NCBI GenBank assembly: GCA_018894105.1 | Contig: CM032122.1 | Coordinates: 31,589,404-31,653,403, forward strand | Direction of reading: 5' to 3' | DNA length: 64,000 bases | DNA from: Jacaranda mimosifolia | Taxonomy: Eukaryota; Streptophyta; Magnoliopsida; Lamiales; Bignoniaceae | Shown here: positions 23,685 through 36,849 of the stretch, piece after piece | How positions within the stretch are numbered: position 1 is the first letter of the stretch | How the letters are laid out: each line of letters begins with the position of its first letter | The notes under the pieces: generated by a model | Databases searched by the model: none | The model's input: only the letters and a program-made list of their open reading frames with translations | What the model was told of the DNA's origin: nothing | Program-made: the position numbers and the translations under genes

Positions 23685-26600
23685 TTGAGGACATCTATAA
23701 GCAAGGAGTTCAGTGATCATGTTCGTGATGTAAGTTCTCCAAGAGAAGTTTGGGAAACACTTGAAAAGCTGTTTACCAAGAAGAATACAGCAAGATTGCA
23801 ACTCGTAGAGAACGAGTTGGCAGTGCTGAACCAATCTCTGAATATTTCTTACGAGTCAAAAATATTTATGCTGAAATTTCAGAGAAAGATGAGAAGGAGA
23901 AAATTAGTGAAGCACGTCTGCGTCGGTGTCTTATTCGTGGACTGAAGAAAAAGCATGAACCTTTCATTACTTCAACTCAAGGGGGGGTAAATCAGCCTTC
24001 TGTGGAGGAATTAGAGAATTTACTCTCTAATCAAAAAGCTTTAGCAAAACAGATGGCAAAGAATTTTGAATCTGATGCCGTTCTCTTCACAAAGGGAAAG
24101 CCAAATAAGAAGAACGCACATGCAGGAAACAAAAACAAGGAAGAAGACTTAGGTATAGAAAAAGGTGGCAACATAGAGAAAGGTGGTAAGAAACATATCA
24201 CTTGCTACAGATGCGGAAAAGTTGGACACATCAAGCAAATATTGTCGTGTGAAGATTTCTAAAGTTAATGTTGCACGTACAAATGAAGAAGATGATCAAA
24301 TCAAATTGGAGCAGTGCTTTACTGTTGAAGCTGCCGCAGAAAAGTCAGATCAGGCCCTTGCCAATTATGTCAACAACAACAATAAAGAGGAGGGGATCAT
24401 TGATTCAGGATGTTCACATCATGTGACAGGAAATGAGATGCTGTTTTTATAAATGTGTCAACACAGTGGAGAGCGAGTTATCATTACTGCGGGTAATTCA
24501 ACTTATCCAGTAGCAAAAGAAGGTGCTGTAGTGATTGATGTTGATAATTCAAAGACGAGAAGTGTCAAATTGAATGATGTCTACCATTTTCCAAGTTTGA
24601 AGAAAAATCTAGTTTCAATTCCTCATATTATGGATTCTGGAAAATATGTCTTCTTTGGTCCATTTGATGTCAAGGTGCTAGATAATGTTAAAAATATTTC
24701 TGCTGATGTTGTTTTTACTGGTGAGAAGAAAGGGTCTTTATTTGTTACGTCAGCAGGTGAAGCATATGTAAAGAAAACAAGCTGAACCGATAGTGCTGCA
24801 ATTTGGCATGCTGAGTTAGGTCATGTAGGATTCCAAATGTCAAAGCAGATCTCTTCCAAAAAGTTGGTGGATGGCATGCCAACTTTGAAGAATGTATGTC
24901 AAGATATGATTTGTCAAGGCTGCCAATATGACAAATCACACCGGTGTTCTTTTAAAAGATCATCAAACCGAAGGAGCACTACGTTTGAGTTGGTTCACAA
25001 TGACTTAATGGGACCAACAAGAACACCAAGCTATGGTGGGTTCCAGTATGCTATGGTGTTGGTGGATGATCATTCAAGGTTCACTTAGGTGAAATTCTTG
25101 AAAGAGAAGAGTGAAGAACTGCCCAAGTTCATGGAGTTCAAGGCTACTGTTGAAAAGGATTTTGGGAAGAAAATAAAATGCTTGCGGAGTGACAATGATG
25201 GAGAATATATGTCAGAAGATTTCGTCTAATTTTGTGATGAAAACAATATTGTTCGCCAAATGACTTGTCCGAACACCCCACAACAAAATGGAGTTGCAGA
25301 AAGAAACTTGGTCATCTTGCTTTAGTGAGTATTTCATGGTTGCATGACAAGAATCTTCCCTGGGAGCTTGGGGCAAAAGCTATTCAATGTGCATGTCATG
25401 TGACAAACAAATTACCTCCTTGGCCAGGTACACAAAAATCTCCTTTTGAGATTTTGTATGGTGAAAAGCCAAATGTTAATTATTTTCGAGTTTTTTGTTC
25501 TACTTGTTATGTTCATGTCCTTAAGTCTAATAGAACCAAACTTGACCCAAAAGCAAAGAAATGCGTATCTATTGGCTATGACTCTTATAGAAACGGATGG
25601 AGGTGTATGGATCCAGAGATAAAGAAATTTACTACTTCTAGAGATGTAGTGTTCGATGAAGTGTCATCTTTGTATTCTACTAAAAAATCTGCTGTAGAAA
25701 ATATTGCTCTTGAAAGTGATAGTGATAACTTGGAGCAACCATTTTCTGAAGTAAATTTGTGAGCATCTAGTAATGAGGAGATGAAAAATGAATCTCCAAC
25801 CCCTGGGCAGAATATTTGAGGTCATGAAGATGGTGAGCAGCAAAGAAGGAGGTCTACAAGGGAGACAAGGCAACCAGAATACCTTAAAGATTATGAGGTA
25901 TAACTTAATAATTTTACAGTGACCTCTTGTTTCTTTAGAGGAGCCTTGAGTGCGGAAGAACCAGCAAGTTATGCTTAGGTTGTCCAAAGTGGAAAAGGCA
26001 ATGCAAGAGGAGATTGAAACTCTAGACAAAAATGAGACATGAGAGTTGGTACCTAAACTAGAAAATTGTGTGCCAATCACTTGCAAATGGGTCTACAGGG
26101 TGGAGAGAAAATCAGATGGAAAAATTGATCAGTTCAAAGTTTGTTTAGTCGCTCGTGGGTTTTCTCAATGTTATGGGTTAGATTATGAAGAGACTTTTAG
26201 CACGGTAACAAAGATGATAACTGTAAGATCAATGTTTTCTCTTGCTGCTTTTAAAGATTGGAAGTCGTGGCAACTTGATGTAGGTAATGCATTTCTTTAT
26301 GGAGAGTTGGACCGTGAAGTCTTTATGGAGCTGCCCTGAGGCTTTGTCTCTAAGAAATTTTCACATCATGTTTGTTGCTTGAAGAAAGCTCTCTATGGCC
26401 TAAAGCAAACCCCTTGAGCTTGGTTTGGTAAAGTTGCTCGATACCTCGTCTTTTGCGGCTTCAGAGTTTCCGATTCAGATTCTAGCTTGTTCATAAAATT
26501 AGAATCAAATATGCATTTGCTGATATTATTATATGTTGATGATATGATAATAACCGGTGATAATGAATTAGAAAATTCTAATTTAAGGAATGCTTTATTT

Positions 26601-27965
26601 GTTAGGTTTGAAATGAAAAACTTGGGGGAGATTGGATGTTTCCTTGTTTTAGAAGTAGAAAAATTAGATCAAGGATATTTTGTTTGTCAAAAAGGTTATG
26701 CTAAGGGTCTCTTGGAGCATTTTGGAATGGGAGAGTCGAAAGAAGTGGCTACTCCTATGGAGCCAAATCTCAAGTTAAAGAAGGATGTAGGGAAGTTGTT
26801 GAAGGATGCTAGAAAGTTCTGCCTAGCCCTGCAAACGAGCCAAGCTGAAACGAGCTTGGAAAAATTTTACTGGCTCGAGTTCGAGCTCGAAATATATAAT
26901 TTGGAGTCGAACTCGACGAGCTTTATTTTATGAGCTTGAGCTCGACTCGACTAAACTCGAATTTGTAAATAAATTATGGAATATTGTAAGCTCGAGGTCG
27001 ATGTCGATTTTTTTTTAATAAAATGGTAAATATTTAATGATTAATATTTATAAATAAAATATTTTAGCTTTATTTTTTATTTTTACTTTGAATTTAGGTT
27101 AGTAATATATTAGTTTTCTTTTTTGATATATATATATATATATAATATTCATATATAAAATATATTATTAATAATATATTATATCCTAATAATATAATAT
27201 TAAAAATATAAATCAACTCGCGAGCTGGCTCGCGAGCTTCGAGCTTATAAAAAAATGGCTCGAGATCGACTCAAGGTAAAGCTCGAGCTCGATTAAGCTC
27301 GAATCATCTTGAGCTCGGCTCGCGAAGCTCGTGAGCCTGCTTGACTCGTTTGCAGGCCTAGTTCCGTCAACTTGTTGGAAGCTTAATTTATTCGACTATC
27401 ACAAGGCCAGAGATTTCGTATGTTGTTGGCGTTGTTTCACAATTTATACAAAATCCAAGAGCTCTTCATTTGGATGCAGCAAAAAGAATTCTATGTTATA
27501 TAAAAGGGTCTCTTAACTATGGCCTTTCATACGTTAGGAGTAATGATTTTTTGTTGAGTGGATTTTCTGATGCAGATTGGGCAGGGATGCAAACGATCGT
27601 CACTCAACTTTAGGATATTGTTTTAACAGATGTTCAGTTGTGATTTCTTGGTGTACCAAGAAGCAGAAGCTGAAGCTGAATATGTAGCGGCAACTATGGC
27701 TGCACAAGAATGTATATGGTTGAAGGGATTGATTGGAAACATGCTGTGCAAGGTTGAATATGCTGTTCAAATCAAATGTGACAATGAAAGTGCGACCAAA
27801 CTTGCATCAAATCCAGTTTTTCCTGCACGAACAAAACATATTGGGGTTCGGCATCATTTTATTCGTGAGAAAGTCCTAAGTTAAGATATTGAGCTTACAA
27901 GCATTCGCACTAATGATCAAGTGGCGGATATATTTACAAAGGCCTTGGTGAGGCCTAAGGTTGAA
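23685..27965 (+). pseudogene. copia B gag-pol polyprotein
   Basis: Domains in order: gag C-part (VSSPREVWETLEKLF), zinc knuckle CYRCGKVGH (frameshift before its last Cys, about 24240), protease DSGCSHH (24395), pre-integrase (24453-24785), integrase zinc motif WHAELGH...CQGC (24790-24930), integrase core (LVHNDLMG, VDDHSRF, then CPNTPQQNGVAERN at 25270), RT (VARGFSQ, FLYGELD, then LLYVDDMIITG at 26535) and RNase H (EAEYVAATMAAQECIWLKG, RTKHIGVRHHFIRE). Numerous in-frame stops and frameshifts are present. The RT/RNase H boundary is interrupted by a hAT MITE, and the last RNase H residues are displaced to 39078. Confidence 0.92.
26824..27360. mobile_element. hAT-type MITE rich in GAGCTCGA
   Basis: A 537-bp insertion inside copia B. 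The ends TAGCCCTGCAAACGAG and TAGGCCTGCAAACGAG (inverted) differ at one base. Flanks GTTCTGCC (26816-26823) and GTTCCGTC (27361-27368) look like an 8-bp TSD with two transitions. Removing the insert restores the copia phrase RKFRQLVGS. Both arms carry many GAGCTCGA, CTCGAG and GCTCG repeats, with an AT-rich centre. There is no coding. Confidence 0.85.
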
Positions 27966-29997
27966 GGCTGCGATTGCTTGTGAGGCCATATCTAATTTTT
28001 CATGTTCCTGGGATTTTTAGATTGTTTTGGTGTTTGAGAGATATGAGAAATGAGAAATGAGGTTTTGAATGGTTGTGAGATAAAGTGTAATGATTATAGT
28101 GATTTGATGGGTTGATGTAATGTGAGGTTGTGAGATTGTTTATGAGATTTGTTTGACAGAATGAGATTATTTTATGAGTTTTTGGCTTGTAGGTTTGTTT
28201 GGGACTTATAAATTTTTTTTTTTAAAAATTAATTTGTAAATTTAATAAATTGAATGTAACTTAATGTTTTTAAACAATATACCATGAATTAACTTAGTAA
28301 ATTCCAAGCTGGTAATATTTCAACAATTTTTTAATTAATTAGGTATGGTTGTTTTTTTTTTAATAATTTTGAGAATATTTCAAAATATTATATATCATCC
28401 CAAATTAATGCATAAAATATGTTAAATATCATGTATCATCCCAGATTAATGCATAAAATATGTTATTATTTTACATTGTCCTTTATTAGTGGAGGAAAAA
28501 ATTTATGATTTTTATTAAAAAAATCATTTTCGTCAAGAATAAAGTTGGTAAAATTTAATAATTTTATGGGTGAAGGGTTTGTTTTGCATTTAATTTTTTT
28601 AAAAAAAGTATAAATTAATTATAAATTTACTAAATTAAAAAACTGTTGTAAAATTAATTTAGTTAATTAATTTGGTAAGCTCCAAATAGTTTTGTTCTTC
28701 TATTTTTTGAAATTAATTTCCCACAAATTAGTAATTAATCTAATCATATTGAAAATTGTATTTTTTTTCAAATTAAATATGTAATTAAGGTTCCTCACAT
28801 TTCCATAGTTTTCGAGTGTTCAAGCCTGATGTCCTTTTGCAATTATTTAACATTATCAATATCTCTATAAATTCTTCGCCACCGGTGGAACCCATCATTA
28901 TTTAGTTTAGAATAATTTCAAGGAAAAATAAAATTGTGGTGTATGTTTAATTTGAGAATAAAATTTCGAAACATATTATTTTTTCACACTAATCATCCAT
29001 TTTATAATTTATTGGATATTTAGTTTGGTTATATATTTTTTATCATTATAAAATTTTTATATGAAATCATAACTACTAAATAAATATAATCTAATCACTA
29101 CAAACCCATCAAAATATATCTTTCACTCATTTGCAAATTCTATTTTTTTCTTAATTTGTTTGTAATTGATTTATTGTCAAACTAAACATCCACATCTTTC
29201 CTCCCTCGACTACTCCTCCTCCTCCTTCGCACCACAGGTACGGCATCAGCACCACCACCAGATCCGATATTCAAGACAAAATCCTCAATCTTCCTTTTCT
29301 CGCAAACTTAGCAAATAGATTTCCACCATCAAATTCTCCTTCTTCGTCAATAGAGCTATCTTCTCCGCAGTGATAGCGGTGCCATCATCCTGGAGAATCA
29401 AGGCAACATATATGCAAGCAAGCTCTTCAACATACTGTTTTTGTATTTACAAAATAATTAATCAAAATCAAGGGTTTATAAGACCCATTTCAACATAATT
29501 TTAGACAGAAAGAGAGATGAACCTGTGAAAAGAGTGAAGCGTAAAATAGAGAGAGAAGAAAAAAGTGAGACTGGGGAGAGAAGAAAAAAAATGAGGCGAG
29601 ACAGAGACATATATGAGAGAGTAATAGCAACACTATAAAGGGGAAACTAAACCACGCATTTGTCATACAAAACATTAAAGAATGGAAATCATACAATCGC
29701 CTATTAATTGTAGAAGGCTGCAGCAACAAACCATAAACCATAGGAACAATCCAATACATAGCACAATAACATATAAGGTTCTAATACATAACTACCACAC
29801 ACATCATATTACAACTTGAAACAAACAAGCAAGGTCATAGTTTAGAACATAGTAGCCAATACAACATAGTTTGGTCCAACATGCATTAAGGGAAAGATAA
29901 GAGCATAATAACAATGTCAAATCCAACATATATATGAACAAAAATCAAAGGAACTCAAATAGTAGCATAAGCACCAATGACATCAAAACCATCAACC

Positions 29998-30874
29998 TCA
30001 TCTGTGAAATGCATCTTCACTGGGGGACCTATCAATGCTCTCGAAAGTGCCATGTGATCCACGTCTAGCCCTGTGTGCCGCCTCTCTCATGATGGCGGCC
30101 TCCCAAGCATCCTGATGCTCCCTCACAGATGATGACGCCACACCACTAGTTTCCTGAATGATAAAGAGGTCGAGAATATCATGCTACTGTTGGAAGGGCA
30201 TACTGGTCGTGGTGGGGAGGCGTGTGGTGGATAAGTGGGGGGGGAGGTGGCATGTGCAGCTCGAGTGAGTGCTCCGAATTGGAGTTCGAGATGATGATTG
30301 GGGCTGTTGGGCCACCAACATATGCATCATAATCATTAAGGTCAGCAGCATGTTTGTACGTGAAAATGTAACTTAATTATATGAAAATGGTTCCTTATGG
30401 ACATGAAAGTATCGCTGTCGTATGATCTCCTATCACAACAATAAAATTTAAAAAATGTTAATCAATTTTGCCAACAGAAGTGTAAGTAAAGTAGCACAGT
30501 AATGGCATACAAGACATGAAGCAAAAAGTTCATATATGTCTAATATTGGCCAAGTACTGGGCATCAACACACACAACATTTGTGGTCGTGTTGTGTTGAA
30601 CTCCTAGAAGAGAGGTAAAGTTCACAAATGCAAAGTACCGTCGACGCAATGTAGTAACCTTTATCTTGACCTTCTGCATTGATATGTCATGACCGAACTG
30701 GCGAGAGAGATGCGGAGACATGTTGGCACATGGGTCCAACATGGCAGGCTAAAGTGATAAATCTCGTGTACTGACTGTTGATATCATGAGACGGAGTAGT
30801 GCTGCCTCTTCCTCGTCAGTTCGGTGTGCATCAGGAAAGTAGTGGTCAATAGTCTGATTCCTTGTGTGCGACAT
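29998..30874 (-). pseudogene. Second Myb/SANT-like ORF of the Harbinger
   Basis: Minus strand from an ATG at 30874: MSHTRNQTIDHYFPDA, an in-frame stop about 120 bp in, then FGHDISMQKVKIKVTTLRRRY and GVQHNTTTNVVCV, the pattern of plant Myb/SANT-like DNA-binding proteins. After a non-coding gap of about 180 bp, the stretch 30350-29998 stays codon-like (DLNDYDAYVGGPTAPIIIS; VREHQDAWEAAIMREAAHR). The exact ending is not clear because two frames stay open. Such proteins accompany Harbinger transposases; a copy downstream of the transposase as well as upstream is unusual. Confidence 0.5.
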
Positions 30875-31480
30875 CTTTATAGTTCCAATCATAAGTGAAA
30901 AATATTTGATAACTAACAACACATTATGATAAGATAAATGAATAACAAATGTAATATAAGATCAACATAATTTAACCAAACAAAACCATACAGATTTAGC
31001 AAGTTCAATAACACGTAAACTCACCAAGCATCCATACCATAACGATTTACTACCACCACAAATCATACATAAATATATAAAGTTTGTGAAGGCCTATAAC
31101 ATTAAGTATAGTCTAGTCAACGTGAACTCATAATGTGGAGAGTTAACTCAAACTCCATGGAATAAGTAACATGATAAGATATAATAACAAAATTAACAAC
31201 ATAATTCGTGGTACAATTAAGGGTAACAACACTAAATTATGCATGACAAGCTGTGATACAAATTCTGATTCCTCGGCAAGCCAACATAATGCTAGTAATT
31301 GCTAGTATAGTCCCGCCACAGATATTGCGCAATCATGTCACGAAACAAATTTTGCTCCTATAAAGCATCCTCTGACATGTCCACATTGCACCAATGTTGG
31401 TGTGATGATGAACTATCCCCATTCTCTTCATGATGGTCCGGGTCCGCATATTGTTAGATTATGTCATCAGTGTAAACATG

Positions 31481-32740
31481 TCACCGAACAATGTTATGAA
31501 GAATACAACATGCTATAATAATGTTTGCTTGCATAGAGACTAGGTAGTTTGGCATTAGACCACGAGCTATAGGAAATCTTTTCTTCAAAATACCAAAGCA
31601 ACACTCAATATGGTTCCTCACAGTCGTGTGGCATCGATTGAATAATTCTCTATGAGTTCGGGGCCCATTTTCCACACCATGCCAATCGAGAAGATGATAC
31701 CTTTCCCTCATGTATGGTGACAAGAAATCAGAAAAGTTCGTGTAGCCAGAATCAACAACATAGTATTTCCCTATGGTAACAGTAGTTTTTTGTTGCTGTT
31801 AGAGCACATTTAATATGTGAAAGTGTTGTTTCTGCAAAAAGTACATGTAATTCACCTGGTGGTGACCATGGGAAGTTATATGTGGGATTGGATACTGCAT
31901 CCACAAATATTCGTGCATCGTTCGCACTGCCTTCCCAACTGGATAGCACAAACATGAACATCAAATTGAAATCACAGGAAACTATCACGTTTTGTGCCAC
32001 TATTGCCTTTTTGCATCGATATGTAGATTGACGGCTTGCTGGCACCCAAGCCAGGGTTATAGTCCCGTCTATAGCTCCAATGCAATCCTGCAGCCATTGC
32101 ATGCATGACATATGGATGACACACAACATACAAGCAAAATGTGTATCCTAAATAGTGCATTGAGAATTATCTTAAAGTATGGATACAAGTTAGGGTTATG
32201 TTTTATGTACTGAGACACAATGTCGAATCTGCTGGCCTTATGTATTTCAACGCTAATGCACAAAGGGCATCGCAAATAAGTTTGCAATACCTTGATATTA
32301 TTTCGGGCAAGTGTTGAAATCGCTTTGCCATAATTTTATGTTGGTAGTGCATTCCAATCGTGTGAAGAGAAATGGCGACGGACTCCTCGACTGAAGTCCT
32401 TATCCTTTGGTGCTTGTCAATGAGACCTCAATCCCTCATCATGGAGCACAATAGATGAAAACAATCCTTAGTAAGGCGTAACTGGTCCTCGAAAAGGCCA
32501 TCGTGGCCTTGCAGTAGTTCGTTCAACCAATCAGGCCCTCAAAAATGTGAAGTGTGGCATGGTATGAGCGAAGAGATACTTGGTATAAGTATAAGAAACC
32601 ACTGAATGCACAATTTAGGTTCCTCCTTGTTGCATCATTACTGTTATTAGCACTGTCATCGACCATATCATCGAGCACATTGTTCTGTACATCATCAGCA
32701 CCTTCGCCAAAATCGTCATTGTTTATCCCTATGTTTCAGA
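31481..32740 (-). pseudogene. Harbinger DDE transposase
   Basis: Minus strand, in pieces. The N-terminal part (about 32560-32290) reads WLNELLQGHDGLF and VAISLHTIGMHYQHKIMAKRF. The catalytic part (32129-31752) has CIGAIDGTI (first Asp) and WEGSANDARIF (second Asp). The last part (31790-31481) has YYVVDSGYTN, RHLLDW-like text and RNHIECCFGILKKRFP (catalytic Glu) with ACCILHNIVR at the end. This is the DDE_Tnp_4 family, which cuts and pastes the element. Frame changes and at least one stop separate the parts; some may be introns, but the protein looks decayed. Confidence 0.88.
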
Positions 32741-32992
32741 AATGTTTGATCCAAGTTTAATGTCAAGTGGAAGTGAATCTTAAGTACTACAAATGCATGC
32801 ATCGAATGACTAAGGCGATCGAAGACAATATAAACAAAAGTTTGCAAATAAGCCGATGGCATGTCTAGCATAGCAAATGACCAAGTATTCAAACACAGAG
32901 TTCAAATAAAAGTTTGTAGCATAACATTCGAAAATAAGAAAGTAAGCTAGTAATGATAGCTAAATAACATCAGAGCGTCAAGCAGTACTGTA

Positions 32993-33864
32993 TCACATCA
33001 AGCTCTCGAGGTAGGATCGTCCACGCTCAGGAGAGAGGGCAAGGAACATACTACGACGCATCGGATCCTCAAGCTTGGTCAGAGCATAGTAGACCAATTC
33101 TTTTGATAGCTTCGGTATCTCACTCAACTTCTGCACACACATCTCAATGGTGGTAATAGAAGTTAAGTCGCTCTGTGTGGCGATGGCCTCGTTAGCACGT
33201 GTGAAGGAGTGCATGGCCGAGACCACCGCTAGGTCATGTCCCTTCTTCCTACGGGACAAACTATAGCCTAAGGAAGAAGGCTTATAGGTGCTAGGGCGAG
33301 GCTAGGATGAGGACGGTGTGGAGTACGCACTATCATCAAGATCATTGCCCAATCTCTCCTTACGCTGGTGTCTATGCGCCCACTCAACAAGGACCCTTGC
33401 ACGAAAGACCATGCCATGCACCCGATCGCTGTCGTAGATGTATATATAACAGTCATCTCTCGGTAATGGGGTAGTGGCTTACGTCACAATATAACATCTC
33501 TAGGATTAGCATACAAAACGGTTGGCTTAACAATTCAACGATTAATTGCTTTAAAGACCGATTAATCACATAAACCATGCCAAATTAAATCATGGCATTC
33601 ACGCACCACTAGCCATCGAGTCCAACATTCATCCAAAGTAGTGATCAGATTGTTTTCATCATCCCAACTAAAAGCAGTATTGGCTAACAGTAACTTGTGA
33701 TACCTCTGCCACTTTTGCTTCAACCTTTGATTTTTTCCTTGAAGTTGTGGTATAGTGTAATTATAGCCGGGGCAAGCCAAATTCATCTTAACAATGAAAT
33801 TCATCCATTGCAATGGAGAGAAGTGGGAACCCCCTGGACCTCCCTTAAGAACCTCGTCATACAT
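32993..33864 (-). pseudogene. Harbinger ORF1, Myb/SANT-like protein
   Basis: Minus strand. 33864-33562 encodes WMNFIVKMNLACPGYNY, QGKNQRLKQKWQRYHKLL and FSWDDENNLITTLDECW, the trihelix Myb/SANT-like domain of PIF/Harbinger ORF1. After a gap that could be an intron, 33460-32993 continues with a Ser/Pro-rich linker, SRRKKGHDLAVVSAM and the C-terminal helix region (SKELVYYALTKLEDPMRRSMFLAL...YLESLM, stop). ORF1 proteins help the transposase bind and move the element. The start is taken at 33864 but could lie further upstream. Confidence 0.8.
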
Positions 33865-35403
33865 TATTTGTATTAAGACAACCTAATTTTTTTTAGGCCA
33901 CAACGCCTCCTCTCCATGACAATGGTCAGACATTTTGTGAACTATTTTCCATCTATAATCAAAAATATATTTTCGGCATGTTGAACATCATAATAAGTGA
34001 TGGTACTAAAAATATTAAGTTATATGGCACATAGTTTATTTATGAAGCATGAAAGGAGAAGTCACACAAACACCACATATTATGAAATAGAAACAGTTAG
34101 CATAAGAGTACGGGTCACGTTGTCTAAGTAATCATTGGTTGCTACAAATAAATTAATTTTATTAAATTCGACGAAGAAAAAAAAGTTTCTACTAATTTAA
34201 ATTGTATTATAATGCTCTATGTCTTTGTACTAATTTAAATAGCTCCTTAGTGATGTTCAACTACTTTCCTTAGATTGTACATTTAACAAATATAAAATTC
34301 AATTTATGAAGATGATGACAATTAGAATTACTAATTATTCAATAGAAATGACAATGCTTCCCAACATACATAATTGTACTAATTTAAATAGCTCCTTACT
34401 GATGTTCAACTACTTTCCTACTCACATACATGATGTATGTTTAATTTCGACATGAAAGTTCATTACTTCTGGCTTTTGATAATAATGAATTAGTAGTCTT
34501 AATAATATTTGTAGTATTATAAATTTTCAATGACAATGCTTCCCAACATATTGTTAGTTTTTTCAAAGAAAAAAAACTTAAATGCAAAACAAATTGTTGA
34601 TATTTAGTATATAATATTAAGGAAAAAATATTAGAAGCCCTTAAAATATATTTTTATATCTAAAATCCCTTTAAAATATTTTCCAAACTCAATTATTCAT
34701 TCCACCAACTTTTAACTCTAAAAGATCAAATAACTAATTTTTTAAATCAATTGCCCTTAATTTATTAAATTCTTTAAATTGTCCTTAACTTATCAAATTT
34801 AGAAACTTAATGAAATAATTTTTTTAATAGAATATTTTCTTTAATTTTTAATTTTTGAAGAAATATATATTTATAATTTTAAATATATATTACTTATGTA
34901 AATTACAATAGAAATACTGATAAATTCTAAAATCAAATGAACTAAACAACAACACTACAGTATTTTTAAAATAACAGAGAATATTAAAACTACAATTCTA
35001 CAATTCTACAATTGAAAGCATTAATGTTTTCATTATTAATTGAAAATTGAAAACCATTAATTTTTATTCAAAATATCTTTTAATTTTATTTTTAATTCTT
35101 TTTAAATTTACACTATCATCCTACTATCATATCAATTAAACTCAAATGATTTGATATAAATACTAACTGTTATTTTAAAATTAATAAAAAATATATATAT
35201 TTTTAAAAAATAAATCTTTTTAAATATATAAAAAAAGATGAATCAATTAACTTTTCAATCATTTATCCACTCGAATCATTACTTCCCATCAAAACATCTA
35301 CATACAATCTCATTTTTATATCCAAACCATAACAACTTTTCCAACTTCTAAAAATGCATGAAAATGAAAATGCGCTTTTGAAATAAAACCAAATGGGCCC
35401 TTA

Positions 35404-36840
35404 CTTCCAACCTTCTCTATTCAAATCAAGCAACCAATTTTATTTGATTCGAGGATGTTGCAAGTTAAATCTTTTATTTCATTTCATATTTTATTTTATG
35501 AATATTTGTTAAAAATTATATTAATTATATTCTTATAAAAATAATTGATTGAATATCAAGTATATTTAAAATATATTTATCAAATTAAAATATAAAATGA
35601 ACACAAAATAAAATAAATGGTCCAAAGTGAGGACATTGCCTAATGTTTATTCTTAAATTATAGCAATTCTTGAAGTTTTGAAAAGTCAATTTCCAAATCG
35701 TACATTCTTTTCATATCAATTCTCCAAACCACTTTGCTAAAGTCGGGTTCAAAAATATCAACTTTATATTGATGTTGATGTATGGTCCTTGATCTATAGA
35801 GTAACACAAGAATATATCCACATGAATTATATAATTACGTGTGCATTTGTGCATTTCTTTTGAAAAATTGTAATTAGTTAATCCCGATGTCTTACTAAGA
35901 TTGTAAGTACTTTATCTATCCCAAACTTATGTACCACATATAGTCTTTTGGGAATGTTTATAAGAAAACAAATTTTTACAAAGATAAAATATCATTTACA
36001 AGTATTTGGGTGGATCAATTTCGTTCTCAAAAATACTATTTCACTACGTAACACAATTAATTTTCAAGCAGTATTTCAAGAATAATTATAAAAGTATAAA
36101 TTTTTGACAATTTCAATTATCATTCAAAATTTTGTATCCAGTTAAACTAAACATTTAAAAGTAAAGACGGAGGAAGTATTTAAAAAGATGAAAGGTAGAA
36201 AATTAATTTTTATTAATGAATTTTTTTTAGTGGACTTTCAATTGAACCACCCAAGTACACGTAAATTACCTAACAAAAATGTCTAAGAGCATCTTAAATT
36301 GACTCTTGCTATTCAAAAATTGTCCTTGCCTTTGGCCTGACATGAACTCATCATAAATTAATGCCCATTTGAATATATATAGTAAAATCGAACAATATAA
36401 ACATTACATTCTAGCCGCACAATATCTTCAACAGTACAAGGAAAATAAAGGAAAAAGAAAAAAGGTAATTAAAGACCAGACCATTGGAGAATTGTAGTTT
36501 AAAAACAGAGCACATCTTTAACAGCAGCAGGTTTCCAAACAACAGAGCATTGGAGAATTGAGAATTCAATTCATAAATATATATATATATATAATAACCA
36601 AACAATCATTTAGATTTTGGCTGCATATATATTCCTCATTGACAAAAATATACACAACACATTAACACTTACACTTGCCGAAAAATTAAAGAATTGCTTC
36701 CCAAAAATATTTATAATGTATATCCCTCAACTATTTGTATATATATGGACGATTCGATCATACATATACACAAGCAAATATATTAAGTTTGCCCCACTTA
36801 CGCCTATAACCCTATCTAATTTTACATTGTCATCTCTTAA
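35404..36840. other. Right arm of the TIR element, non-coding part
   Basis: AT-rich DNA between the Harbinger end and the exon cluster. No gene, repeat pair or recognised element was seen. Confidence 0.5.
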
Positions 36841-36849
36841 TTATTGAGC

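Larger units (their letters stand above)
28020..35400 (-). mobile_element. PIF/Harbinger transposon
   Basis: Nested in the TIR element. A TTA target repeat is at 28017-28019 and 35401-35403. The right end read inward is GGGCCCATTTGGTTTTATTT, typical of the superfamily. The left end GATTGTTTTGGTGTTTGAG is mutated. The 7.4 kb fits an autonomous element. On minus it encodes, in order, a Myb/SANT-like ORF1, a DDE transposase and a further SANT-like ORF. 28030-29980 and 33900-35390 are AT-rich and without recognised coding. All three ORFs have breaks, so it is probably inactive. The left terminus is the least certain part. Confidence 0.75.

Noticed and set aside
28020..29990. A gene in the left part of the Harbinger
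   Set aside because: The only long frame (29490-29759, minus) is Phe/Leu/Ser-rich with no domain or splice context.
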